Below, piece after piece: positions 32,516 through 43,676 of a stretch of 64,000 nt of DNA (positions are counted from its first letter, which is position 1; each line of letters begins with the position of its first letter). The DNA is from Spodoptera frugiperda (lineage: Eukaryota > Arthropoda > Insecta > Lepidoptera > Noctuidae), in assembly GCF_023101765.2 (NCBI RefSeq), contig NC_064215.1:2232001-2296000 (forward strand), written 5' to 3'. Under the pieces are notes generated by a model. The model searched no databases. It was not told where the DNA came from and saw only the letters and a list, made by a program, of their open reading frames with translations. The position numbers and the translations under genes are program-made.

Positions 32516-33028
32516 AAACCTCTCAAGAAGTCTAGATCCTAAAGGTGGCATACTTATTAATACGTAGTAAAAACATTTTAGTCCATTTTTCCAAATATTT
32601 TACACGATAAATACGTATAAGACAACATAACAATAGGAAATGAATGAAAACTTTAAAGAAAAGTAATCAACCTCTAAAATCAATAAAATAAAAGGCCACA
32701 GTTACTAGCTTAATTATAATTACCATCATAACCACACAGCCAAAGCCAACAAAACCAAACCTAAAACCTTTGACAATTAGTCCACCAAGTATCAAAACGT
32801 AACAGTCGCACTACACAAAGTTGGCTAAGTAATAAGATAATGAAGAACAGCGGGGTCGAGCTACGAATTAAAACGAGGAACGCGCGCCACAGTGCAGGAA
32901 CAAATGCTGAATTTCATGAAAACAACTGAAGGATTTTTGAAAATATGTATTTTTGTTTGGAATAAACTTTTGGTATACCCGCTTTTTACATTCAGCCATC
33001 ATGTGTAGTTTGGCGTAGGTAGCTTTTT
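32516..33028. other. Single-copy sequence
   Basis: Nothing was recognised apart from a GC-rich patch near 32875-32895. Confidence 0.35.
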
Positions 33029-33185
33029 TTTTGAGGTGGCAAAGTCATCCAATGACTTCTCCCGCTCTCGGTGAGACGAGAGGGAGTGTCAAACTCTTAC
33101 TGACTAAAAACAACCCCGTTCCTACTCCTGCTTTTCGAGGCAGAGCCCCGGTAAACCCGCTACGTAGCCCGCAGCTCCGGTTGGT
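33029..33185 (-). mobile_element. S1 SINE-like element, near complete
   Basis: Minus orientation: GGCAAAGTCATCCAATGACT, CTCTTACTGACTAAAAACAA, CTACTCCTGCTTTTCGAGGC and GCCCGCAGCTCCGG. The T run to its left is the complement of the A-rich tail. The 66-codon frame reading through it is not a gene. Confidence 0.85.
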
Positions 33186-35450
33186 TGCTGGTAGGTGTTC
33201 GGTTATGAGAACTCAACTCAAGAACAACTGAACCAATTTTAATAATGTTTTAAAGGTATTCTTTGAAGTACTTGAAAAATGCTAGAAAAACAGAAATTCG
33301 GATTGTATCATCTACACGATTGGATGTAAATTGAAAATTACAAGGTGGATGAAACATTCGAATTTCAAATAAGAAAAAACTAAATGTTTATTGGAAATTG
33401 CTACTTGTATTAGGGACTAAATTCCAATAAGTTATTTTTTTTATGGTAACTAGAAACTGATTGATTTTTTAACACTAGTTATTATAAGATCCGTAATGAT
33501 TTTTCAAAAGTATGTTTCTAGTTCTGAAAAAAGGAGACCAGATTTATTTATTATTTTTTGCCAATAAATACAATCTCGAGCAGACTGATCCTACTGACAT
33601 TCCCCACAATTTTCTTGTTTATTTAATGAGTGAATCGGAGAGACGACCTCGTTATGACGTCACTATTCTTGAACATCGCACCGAAAGGAAGAGAAGATAT
33701 GCGAATTAATATGCGAGAAAGAGATGCGAATAGCATCTTGAACTTGAATGAATAGATTTTCTTAAGTACTCCGTTTTTCTTCTAATGAAATCGAAATGAA
33801 GATGTGTCAATGAAAAGTTTGCTTTAAAACACTTCGAGAAGAAATTTCAAGGTGAAATGTGTTTAAGGAAAAAGTTGGTGTTCCTTTTACGATCTTTTTT
33901 CTTTTAAAAAGTAGGTAGTTGGGTAAAAGTATGTGAGGAATTCTGTTAGACTTTGAGTTGCGTTTCTTGACTTTTTGTTGAGAAAAAGCTGGGTTTGTTT
34001 TTTAAAAGGAATTCTTTTGTTAACGTGAGAAGACAGTATTAGAAGGAGCTTTAGTAGTTAGACTTTTTTTTACTAACGCAGGTATTACTTTTTTAACCTA
34101 TTCCCATCTTTCGTTGGTATTATTATGACTAGCATGTAATATAGGGCGAGACTTGGTCTAAGGCTATCCAAAAAATAAAATTTTAATATTGGCAATAGGT
34201 AACTAGCTAAGCCATTTACTTATTAGAAAAAATTTAGTGAACTTTTTTAAATTCTCCACGTAATATATTTTCTAGTGAATATAGGAAACCGCTTTGAATT
34301 ATCGATATAATTACAGTCTGGCAACACGACGTAAGTATCTTTTTTTTCGAATTTTCTTCTAAATTTATGTTGATTTCGTTACCAACGTAAACCCATTTCA
34401 CGATTTCTTTTTTAACATTCGTGTAGCCTGGTGCCATATTCATAGTCTCGATTTTTTTTCGTCTTATTGGTAGTGATATGAGATTTTGTTTGGGTTTTCT
34501 AATTGGAATTTATGTGATTTGTCTAGTATGACGTGGGATGTCTTGAAATATGTGTAAGTAAAATATGTAGTTACAAAAAATTTTTCCTTAATTTTTAATA
34601 TATAGGCACATGGTATTATAAAGATACATTAAAATGGTATATGCCAAAACAAATATACTCTTGTACACAATTTTACCCAGTACTGAATTACTAAACGTTT
34701 CTTATTAGACACCGCTTTGTTCACTAAGAATCAGAAATTGGAAACGCAATATCACTTTTAAATCCAACGATCATGAATCTACAAACTAACGTTAGCTTGA
34801 CAGCCACCATTTAAGACGCAATCAGCTTAAAATAAACAAGAACACAATACATAGACTAGGCTACACATTCGGTCCGAGCGTTTTTCATTAGGGTACGATC
34901 ACATTAGGCGGGCGGACAGACGGCCGGATTATTGGATCCGACGGACGAGAGACTTCGATCCGTAGCCTTTTTTCTCTTTTTTTTTCTTTTTTTTTTTCTC
35001 CCAGGCACCGTCTGGGAAGCCTTTTCCTCTTATTTATTGCTTATACGAAGCCCAAATTGGATATTTGTGAAAGGTTCAGTTTGAGTTGAGTCGTTCGCCA
35101 ATAGAAAAATATTAGTTTTTTTTTCTTATTGGTATGTTTTTTTTTTCGGTGTCTGGAGTTTGTATTCGGGTGGTTCGGTTTTATTTGGGTGTTAATTTTG
35201 CGGTGTTATTTTCGTAAAAGCCCCTTTTCGAGTTAGGAATTACGAAATCCATATTTATATCGTTTACTAATAATATACTATGTTTTCTAACAGAATATTA
35301 CTTACAATCACAACTAGTATATTATCATCCCAACAAAATCACCCCTACATAAAAGATCTTCAAAAAAATCCCCACCACTTCCAATTACACCCTAAAAACG
35401 TATCAAAACTTGAAACTAAAAATTAAAAAGCGAGCTACCAACATCACACC
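33186..35450. other. About 2.3 kb single-copy sequence
   Basis: No repeat family or gene was recognised. Frames 33512-33709 and 34234-34443 have no domains. A GC-richer patch GGCGGGCGGACAGACGGCCG lies at 34907 and is followed by T-rich runs. Confidence 0.4.
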
Positions 35451-36560
35451 TTAATTTGGGAAAACCACAGGCAGACGGGTTTAAGGGCTTGTCTCATTAG
35501 CGGCTGAGAGCGAGCTCTCGTCGCGGCGCTAATTAAAAGATTCTGATGCTAGTGCGCATAATAGTCGCATGACGAAAAAATCGCAAAAAACTCTAGTGAT
35601 TTTCAAGATGAAACAATGGAACTCCAGTTTAAATGTGAATACTGCGATCGTGTAAGAATTTTGTTTAATTAGAATTTTAATTGGAAGTATTTTTTTGGGA
35701 AGGTGTGTAGGTATGTGAATTTTTTTGGTCGTGTTAACATTTGATGTTCGTGAAAAAACTTTGCCTTACCTTTTGACTTTGGTAAAGATAATGTAGAGTC
35801 TAAAGAAGATAAGCTAAATATATGATACTGATTTAATATTATAGTATGTAATAGATAAAATATTTTAGAGTTTTGACAAATTAGATAGCCGTTAAAACTC
35901 GTCTCACACTAATAAAAAACTTCTTCAATGTCCTATACCTCTGAATCTCTTCCTTCGCAAAATGATGTGAAGCCGTACCTAATAATTAATAATGATAGGA
36001 ATCAAGAACCCAATACATCTTCACCCCAAACTCGCAATCAACTGACAGCATCGTACCAGAAACTTGCACCTAATTAAAAAAAGACCCAAAACACCATTAC
36101 GGGCCGCGGAAAATTCGCCAAAACTTATCAGCCGAAAGCCACGGCACAATCCATCATCATTATGCCAAAACTCGCCGAAATTCAATAAAAAAAAACTTTT
36201 CTCCTACACCCCCATCTAGCGGCGGTGGCGAGAACTTCAACATCAGCCCCCACCGCGCCGAGGGGTGGTCGCCACCCCACGTCGTATCCCTTTTTTCTTC
36301 CCTCCACACCCTTATCCATACCTGAGCTTTCTTTATCCGTAGACCGAACTTTTTATTTCGTTCCGTCTCTTTTCCTCATATAGTGCAGCACCGTTCCAAT
36401 GTGACAGCCGATTATCCGTCCCGTTCTGTTGCAAAGAAAAAAATCTGTTTATAAAAATGAGAGCGAGATGTGTTTGGGGCACGGCTCCATTGGACGTAGG
36501 GGTAATGTTTCATACACGGAGGGGTGTTTTTTATACGCGTTTGGATTGAAAAAAAAATGC
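35451..36560. promoter_or_regulatory. Cluster of GC-rich islands, candidate regulatory DNA
   Basis: Islands at 35505-35540 (GAGAGCGAGCTCTCGTCGCG), 36095-36290 (including CATCTAGCGGCGGTGGCGAG and CCACCGCGCCGAGGGGTGGT) and 36475-36540 stand out sharply from AT-rich flanks and contain no repeat family I know. Several are next to homeodomain-type TAATTA words. This could be an enhancer or promoter cluster of a distant gene. It is inference from composition only. Confidence 0.2.
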
Positions 36561-37461
36561 ACCCCAACAGGAGTCGAACTTCTTTTAGGTACCTACGAAT
36601 ATTCGTTTCGTTTCCAATTTTCGATAACAAAGCTTATATTTTTTTCGTCCGCTTTTTCGCTATTCTTTTGTGCGTCTCTTCGATATAATTGTGCGGGTGC
36701 TGTCTAATTTCGTTTGTGTTTTTTTTTTCATAAATATGAGTATATCTCAAAAGGTGGATAGCGCTATATCTACTGTCGGTTGGAACTGAGATGTTCATAT
36801 GCTCGGCTTGCTCTTCAAAGACGGGATTCATTAAAAATATGAATGGTTTCTGATTAAAATTTGTTTGATCTGAACATGTTTTGATGTCTTGCGTTCGAGG
36901 TATTTACAATTAGTTGCGATTTCTTGTTCTTGTAATCTTGTAATTTCTGAGATTATGGGGTGCAATGAATTTGTTCATTTGCTTTAGGTATATGGAAATA
37001 GTAAGGATTTTGGTTTACGTAGGTATATTGATCGTTAAGAGAAACCAGTCCAGTATAATTTCGTAATAATAGGTACATTTTGGTAAAGAAAAACACCCAT
37101 TCATTTTTATTTCAGAGTAAAACAATGAATTCGATTTTCTTCCATTAATCACATATGCATTTAATATTGGATTCATGCGTTTCCAGTTTTGATCATTCAA
37201 GCAATAAGCGTATTTACCTTTTCAGTAGAATAACAGGTGTATTTCTAAGCACTTATTACTGAAAATTTTTGAGTTAGAATAGCTCATCATCTCTCTCTCA
37301 TCATAATCGAATGAATGACAAGGGAACCAAAGTCAAAATCTCGTACTTTATAGTTCTCGTTAGGTACCAGTTAAACAATAAAACATTTAGTATACATATA
37401 GGTTTGGCTACAAACAAGTGGAAATAGAATTTAATACAAATAAGAAAGAAGTTATTAATAA
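36561..37461. other. Single-copy AT-rich sequence
   Basis: Overlapping frames on both strands at 36412-36831 lack domains. Nothing else was recognised. Confidence 0.35.
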
Positions 37462-37831
37462 CTAGTTACTTTCGCGCGGTTTTACCCGCTCTGCTCTGCT
37501 AGTATTAATGTAGTGTGATGTGTTATAGCTTATAGCCGTCTTCAATAAATGCACTATTTAACTCAAAAAATAAATTTAATCGATACAGACGTAAAGAAGA
37601 GACAGAAACGTGACTTTCGTATTTATTAATTTATCACTTACTCACTGTTCGGCTCTTTTTGGTTATAGCATGATGATTTATACCTTATAGCCTTGCTCAA
37701 TAAATGCATTATCCAACACAAAAATAATTACTCAAATCGGACCAGTAGTTCCGGATATTAGCGCGTTTAAATAAACAAACAAATAAACAGACTCTTCAGC
37801 TTTTAGTTCAGTATTCAGTATAGAGTATAGA
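37462..37831 (-). mobile_element. Chimeric non-autonomous Helitron with internal duplication
   Basis: On the minus strand it starts TCTATACTCTATACTG (after host A) and ends GTAACTAG. The plus-strand left end CTAGTTACTTTCGCGCGGTT holds the hairpin. The body contains two successive copies of one module (plus-strand words TTATAGC, then TCAATAAATGCACTATTTAA and TCAATAAATGCATTATCCAA), so it is about twice the length of the 9667 copy. It probably arose by joining two Helitron copies. Confidence 0.8.
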
Positions 37832-38253
37832 TTCAATCATACTAAATGCATTGTTTTATTACCGAAGAAAATTGAAATAACCTTATCTAGCATTTTTTAT
37901 CAATTTATGCACGTTTAGCACTAATTTCATATTTACTAACCACTATGTGGTTTTATACGGTGTGATGGTTCCAGCATGGAGTTAGATAGTATTTATTACG
38001 CATTTCCTTGTATATTCTAAAGATCCTATAGATTATAATTAGGTGTATCTATTATTATGCACAATAAAACGTCATGTTAGTTACGCTGTCTATAACTCGA
38101 GAATGGTTGGATGATTCAAGAGTGATTGGATAGATGGTGGTGGTAGATTTTCATGATATATCTTTGCACGGTCGGTGCAGCGCTTAAATAATTGTGTTCT
38201 GTTTCTGCACCGAACTGTGATTTGTGTTCATCATAATATGCTTAATGATTTAT
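37832..38253. other. Single-copy sequence with an S3-like scrap
   Basis: TTTGCACGGTCGGTGCAGCG at 38162-38181 resembles an S3 head but the match soon fades. No gene was seen. Confidence 0.3.
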
Positions 38254-38254
38254 C

Positions 38255-38511
38255 ACCATACTCAGAGACATTTAATGATTACTTAAAATATTCCTTAGTA
38301 ATGGTTTTGTTCCGAAAGCAATTTGTTAACGGACTGGGTTCCGGAGCTGCGGACTACCTAGCGGGTTTACCAGGGCTCCAGCTTGAAAAGCAGGAGAAGC
38401 AACGGGGAGGTTTTTAATCAGTAAGAGTCTGATACTTTCTTTGTCATTGGACGACTATTCCTCTAATGGACTGGGTTGAGTAACCATTACATGCCTCTGT
38501 GAGTACGGCAG
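38255..38511. mobile_element. M1 MITE split by an S1 insertion
   Basis: The left part ends at 38340 and the right part resumes at about 38464, reaching GTGAGTACGGCAG. Together they make one full M1. The outer ends are CCATACTCAGAGACATTTAA and the complementary CTGTGAGTACGG. Confidence 0.85.
38341..38463 (+). mobile_element. S1 SINE-like element nested in M1
   Basis: CCGGAGCTGCGGACTACCTA begins the insert, and the core AATCAGTAAGAGTCTGATAC is present. It is flanked by TAACGGACTGGGTT (38327-38340) and TAATGGACTGGGTT (38464-38477), a 14-base target-site duplication with one mismatch. This proves insertion into an existing M1 and a target-primed reverse transcription mode. Confidence 0.9.
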
Positions 38512-39264
38512 GTATCGAGGTAACTCAATCAATTTCAAACTATGCTGGGGCTCATACAAGGACATAACCCGGCGTACATCGCGCAGCCACAACGGATCCA
38601 CTAATAATTGCTTCAGGTCTGGCAACAATAATTTGTGACTTCGTAATCAAATCGTCATAGTTACAACACTGAGAAATATTCAAATACATATTCGATTCAA
38701 TTAGATTTTTCTCCGATTATAATCGGATCACAATTCTAATCAAATTATATTCTGAAATTTTAAAATACTATTAATAGTTATCCCTTATCAAAAATTCGAA
38801 CTAATAAGTCCTCATTCATAATATAATATTCATCCACAAAAATCAACTCGCGACCAAAGTCGCGGGTGTTCCATAAACTTAAAAAAATATAATTTAATCA
38901 CCTCGGCAGTTAAGGTCAGGTTCCTTCACCCCAAACCATTTATTAAGGATGGACCATTAAATACGCATTTGCATCGTGACACCGGTCAACGTAGGTAATA
39001 AAATTAAAAGCAGCATTACTTTAAAAATGAGCTATTGTTATGATATAATAAAAAAAAAACTGTCGCATTGTCGTATTAGCAGGTGCAACCCTTAAATGGA
39101 TTTCGGCGAAATTGTAATTTAATAAAAGTGGAAAGTGTCGTTTTTTGTTTGGCTGCGTATAAAGTTTTTTTTAAGTAGTTTTGTTACTTATTATTTTATT
39201 GAACGATGTTATTTATTATTTAATTAAAATATTGGACATGTTTACTGAAGTTAATAAAGTATTT
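38512..39264. other. Single-copy AT-rich sequence
   Basis: No gene or family was recognised. Confidence 0.35.
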
Positions 39265-39412
39265 TTATAAGAACTATCATGAGCACACGCGGCGATGTCG
39301 CGCAGTCTACTCTACGCTGCGCTGCTCATGATAAAGAGTCCCTCTATGACTCGAAACTAGTAGAGCTTTTCTCCATTAATTTACGTGAGTAAACCGTGAT
39401 TTTTAGTTTAGT
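39265..39412 (+). repeat. F1 hairpin element, partial
   Basis: ATCATGAGCA (39276-39285) is complementary to TGCTCATGAT (39323-39332) around a GC-rich core, followed by GAAACTAGTAGAGCTTTTCT and TTTACGTGAGTAAACCGTGA, which matches the right arm of the 31018 copy. The left outer arm is missing. Confidence 0.7.
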
Positions 39413-41504
39413 TAATAAAGTTATTTGACTTAGTGTAATACATTAGCGTGGAAAGTTCAACTACATACTTGTCCACTAGGCTCAAACGGTAAATAATTGT
39501 GTAGGTATTTCAGTATTCTATTTCGAGTTATAGAGAGCTTTGACTAGTAAAGATGAGATTGAATCTGGGTGTATGATGCGTACGTTAAGTTTTGCCGTGC
39601 CACTAGCAATAATTCAGTAATTAAATAGCAAGTCTCTTTAAAAAGAAACATTGATTAAATATTTATATTAGAAAACAATACATCAATTCCTTAAGTTTTT
39701 TTCTTCATCCCATCTCAAAAAGCACGTGCGACGTGAACACCAAACAAGTGCAACACAAAGTCAAAATATTACAAAAACACATTCGAATTGAAAAGATCGT
39801 TTTACAATGAACAGAATTGTTCCCTCAAATAAATCGATATGACACAATACAATCGAATAGGGAGCTAACAATTGAATCGATTTTTAACACGAGTCAAGTG
39901 GTTTCCATTCATTCGATATTAGTTACGATCTTTTGTCGATTGGCATTAGGGCTGTCAATATATGATTTGGGTATTTAACTATTGTGTAGTTTAGTGTAGA
40001 CACCTCCTTTTTTATTGGGAGTAAATATCGTCGATTGATTTGACAGCCCTAAGTAGTTGGATTTTCGGATGTTGTTGCGATGGCTTGCGTTTATTTAGTC
40101 GCATAATATGGTCTACTGAAATCCATCCTGTTTAAGATTTCTTAAAAATAATTTCTTAAATAGGTATAGAGCTGTAATTTTAAGCATTACATTAAAAAGT
40201 TGTATTCGAGGTTTTTTTAAGCTTGTCTATTTAAGTTTGTGTTAGCTTTATTATGGCAATACAAATTAATGATTTCCGTGACATGTGAGTTATTATAATA
40301 ATCAGCTAATTGCTCAGCACTTAGTTGATGCAGTTTAGATCTTATCATAAAACAGAGAGAGTTTCAATTGAAATATTTATTACTCTGAATAAATCATAAG
40401 AAACGCTTTCACTCAAGTAATAACGAGAACTAGTTATGTAAATACATTTTATCCGCAAAATTAATTCAATGACAAATTAATGATTAGATATGCAAATAAA
40501 TTAAATGTCCATACAAAATATCTTTATCACAAGTTCCCAGGAATATCTTCGCATGAAATTTCTTTAATCCAACAACTATTTGCATAAAATACACGCATGC
40601 ACCTCCGGGCACTTTGGAATAAAATAAAAAAGTAACGAACACTTTATTACGAAACTAGTTTTAATAATGAAAAAGTTCTTCAATTTCACTTCCTTATAAA
40701 TATTTATTCATCAAATAATATGCAAAATACTGTAATTATAGGGTTAGTAAGAAATGGGTTAGCCGATTTGCATATTAACCCTTTGCCGCGTAATGTAAGA
40801 AGTGCGCGTAAACGCTATGCGAAAGTGACATAAAATACCCCGGACGTAAGTCGAATTTCGTATAATTTTAAAGGTGCGTTCTTGAAGGCAGAAATTCATT
40901 TAATTTTTGCAAATTTCACACCTTGAGCTTGGGGAAACGACAGGTTTCGAGACGATTGCTTTTAAAAAATAAAGACTTGTCGCCGTGTGACGGTTTTTTT
41001 TTGTATAATAATTTTGTGCAATTTATGCACACCGCTCGTTAGACAATTAGTAAGCAGATGTCTGTTGAAAATTTATTTAGCTACTGGTTCTAGTGTGGGA
41101 AATGGGGTGGTTCCTTCTTTAATGCATCGTTTAATAGTTAATTTTATGCGACAATAGTTTATGAACATGAGCGTGTTAGACATTAAGATAGTACTTTTTA
41201 TTCCTAACGTTTTTTTAGCCTTTCATTAAGCTAGGACACATGATACTGTAATGAGCTTGTTCTATGGCAGTTTTGTTGAAAATTAAAATGTTAACTCATT
41301 GGTATTCTGTGGTGGTGGGCGAAATCAACCTGCGTGTGCAGACTTAAAAGTTTTTTAGAACAAAAAGTTTTGATTGATATTGTGTATCGAAGTTTAGTTA
41401 ATGTAAGGTTCTTTGTTGTAATATAGACATAAATTGCTTACGGTACTCAATTTGTTATGTTATCTTCATAACAGTTCGTTGTTCATATTTTTATAAGTTG
41501 GATT
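39413..41504. other. About 2.1 kb mostly single-copy sequence
   Basis: Apart from the small inverted-repeat element at 39946-40052, no repeat or gene was recognised. A patch at 40775-40860 is richer in CG (CCCTTTGCCGCGTAATG, GTGCGCGTAAACGC) and lies beside POU-like TTTGCATATTAA. Candidate regulatory DNA by composition only. Confidence 0.35.
39946..40052. mobile_element. Small MITE with 13-bp perfect TIRs
   Basis: TTAGGGCTGTCAA (39946-39958) and TTGACAGCCCTAA (40040-40052) are exact inverted repeats 81 bases apart. Size and ends resemble hAT-type MITEs, but I see no clear 8-base target duplication. Confidence 0.5.
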
Positions 41505-41758
41505 TTGTCTTACATTTAGCTGTGCTACGAAGTTTCACCGCTGCAAGATGTAATAGCTGTGCGAGGAAGATGCGTAGCTCGAGTATGCGATGTATCGATA
41601 GTAGGGAAGCAATCCATAGCACGCATCTATAGCACGCATCCATAGCACGCATCTTTCCATAAAAAACATAGCTTAGATGAATCCGTTTCCACAAGAGCTA
41701 AGCTATTTTGAAGCCAAACGCATCCACAGCAACGTAGCATAGCACATCTCTGGTGGAA
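41505..41758 (+). mobile_element. G1 MITE
   Basis: Shares with the minus-strand copy at 54143-54385 the series AGCTGTGCGAGGAAGATGCG, ATGTATCGATAGTAGGGAAG and CGCATCTTTCCAT. It contains a local triplication of CATAGCACGCATC at about 41616-41654. Ends are not exactly defined. Confidence 0.75.
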
Positions 41759-42409
41759 AATCACCCTTAAACTTTAACACACATAAAAAATATTGCATTT
41801 ATATTCCGTACAAGCTATACAATTTTGACTCTACAGCAGTCAAAATGCAAAAAATATTCAAATCGAAATCACAAAACCAAACATTTTTAAATCCTTCCGA
41901 AACAAAAAAAAAACAATGTCGCGAAAAAAAAAACAACGCACAGCTGCACCAATTTGAAAATAGAACTAATCATAAAGTATTATTCATAACGTTACCGGTT
42001 TTTAAGTAAAAAAAAAGTTTTAAAAAGGCCATTTAATGATATGCATGTCCCACTTTGAAAAGACAAGAAAAAAAAACAATATGGCGTCGCCTTTTGATTT
42101 GAATATGGAATGCTGCTCTCAGGGATATCAGTTACAAAATTCATTTGAATCACAACATCTAGTGTCTATGGATAGATAATGGATTTTTTTGCTGCGAAGT
42201 TATTTTAATGATAGTAACCCTTTGAGATTGATGTTAATTTATGGTAAAAGGTGAGCATGGGTAGAGTTACTTCCGTGAGTAGTTTTTAAAAGACAAATAA
42301 GTAAGTCACACTCTGTCAGTCTTCTGGGAACATTTTCTCATGACTGTGATGTTGACATTATTTCTCTTTATATTGTTTTTACATAGTTTTGACATTTTTA
42401 ACAAAGGCT
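41759..42409. other. Single-copy sequence with A-rich runs
   Basis: Runs of A lie at 41906-41935. CAATATGGCGTCGCC is at about 42078. No gene was seen. Confidence 0.35.
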
Positions 42410-42565
42410 TTTTTTAAGAAGGAAAAATCATTCAATGCCTTCTCCCCTTCTCCTGTGTTGGACGAGACGAGAGAGAGAGAGTGTCAGGGTCTTATTGACT
42501 TAAACCACTCTGTTCCTACTCCTGCTTTTCGAACCGGAGCCCCGGTAATCCGCTGGGCAGGCATG
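42410..42565 (-). mobile_element. S1 SINE-like element with target-site duplication
   Basis: Flanks TAACAAAGGCT (42399-42409) and TAACAGAGGCT (42566-42576) form an 11-base duplication with one mismatch. The insert reads, on the plus strand, from the T-rich complement of the tail through CCTACTCCTGCTTTTCGAAC to CGCTGGGCAGGCATG. Confidence 0.85.
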
Positions 42566-42781
42566 TAACAGAGGCTAGGCAGTAAGTACTTTGTGATAAA
42601 CTTGAAGCGTTTGAATTATAATATTCAATCCATCTATTAAGTGTAAACATTTTAGACCGAGAGATTTGATTTATAGTCTAGAAGCGGACAACGGCAATGT
42701 GTTGATGATGATGATGATGACGAGGAAGTGTTCGATTCTTAACTTATTAAAGCCACCTTTGTGACAATCATCAGAATTTAG
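42566..42781. other. Spacer with a GATGAT run
   Basis: GATGATGATGATGATGAC lies at about 42704-42721. It resembles the tail of an RTE element but no RTE body precedes it, so it may be a simple microsatellite. Confidence 0.5.
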
Positions 42782-42794
42782 TACCATATATCTA

Positions 42795-42952
42795 TCGGGA
42801 GCTGTGGACTACTTAGCGGGTTTATCGGTGCTCCGGCTAAAAAAGCAGGAGTAGGAACGGGGTGGTTTTTAGTCAGTAAGAGTCTGATACTCCCTCTCGC
42901 CTCGCCCAAGGTGGGAGAATACATTAGATGATTTTCCCCCTTAAAAAACTAA
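42795..42952 (+). mobile_element. S1 SINE-like element, full length with 13-bp perfect TSD
   Basis: The target duplication TACCATATATCTA is identical at 42782-42794 and 42953-42965. Between them lies TCGGGAGCTGTGGACTAC, CGGTGCTCCGGC, GGTGGTTTTTAGTCAGTAAG, CCTCGCCCAAGG, GATTTTCCCCC and an A-rich TTAAAAAACTAA tail. This 158-bp copy best defines S1's ends and is probably young. Confidence 0.92.
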
Positions 42953-42965
42953 TACCATATATCTA

Positions 42966-43503
42966 CACCATACCAATCCACATTGCGTAAACAAATTACT
43001 TTTATTTGAAATCGAAAAAATGGCGTCCATTGTTTTGCTCGATATTTTATTTCTCACTTTAATTAAAACATACCTAATTTGTAATTTTAAATTTCTATTT
43101 GGCGACAAGTCGATTAATGTCCTTGTAGGCATATCATGTCTTAACATCGTTAAATGGGAAAAACATTAATTACACGGGAGATTCTAGCCAAAATGTTTTA
43201 TTCATGGTCTATTTCAATACTTTTTCTATGTTAATACTTTTAAGGGAAAAATGCAGTTTATAAATTATGGTTAGTCGCAGTTACTGTTTAATTCTTCTCA
43301 ACGATAAATTAAAGTCTATTTGTTTGTTTGTTGCATAAAGATAAATGGTTCTTACATGTAAAATATTTGAAGAAATCTATTCATCACTACAAATAAAATG
43401 TAATTTGTTTAACTTAAGAAAACCTAGTAAAGCGAATATACAAACTTTAATATCATACACATATATATCACGTTTGTTCATATAGAAATACTATTTTTAT
43501 CCT
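42966..43503. other. Single-copy sequence
   Basis: An AAAATGGCGTCCATTG word lies at about 43016. No gene was supported, including the minus-strand frame 42941-43147. Confidence 0.35.
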
Positions 43504-43516
43504 AGGAGTAGACCAA

Positions 43517-43663
43517 AACCGAACTGTGGAAGACCTGATGGGTTATTGGGGTTTGGGCTTGAAGAGCAGGAGTAGGAACGGGGTGGTTTGTAGTCAGTAA
43601 GAGTCCGATACTCACCTCACCCGAAACGGTGGAAGTCTTGGATGATTTAGATAAGAAAAAGAC
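43517..43663 (+). mobile_element. S1 SINE-like element with diverged TSD
   Basis: Flanks AGGAGTAGACCAA (43504-43516) and AGGAATAGGCCAA (43664-43676) match at 11 of 13 bases. The head ACCGAACTGTGGAAGACC is degraded and the core AGCAGGAGTAGGAACGGGGT intact. It is older than the 42795 copy. Confidence 0.8.
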
Positions 43664-43676
43664 AGGAATAGGCCAA

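Noticed and set aside
42704..42721. Second RTE tail
   Set aside because: A GATGAT run is present but no RTE coding or 3' sequence precedes it.
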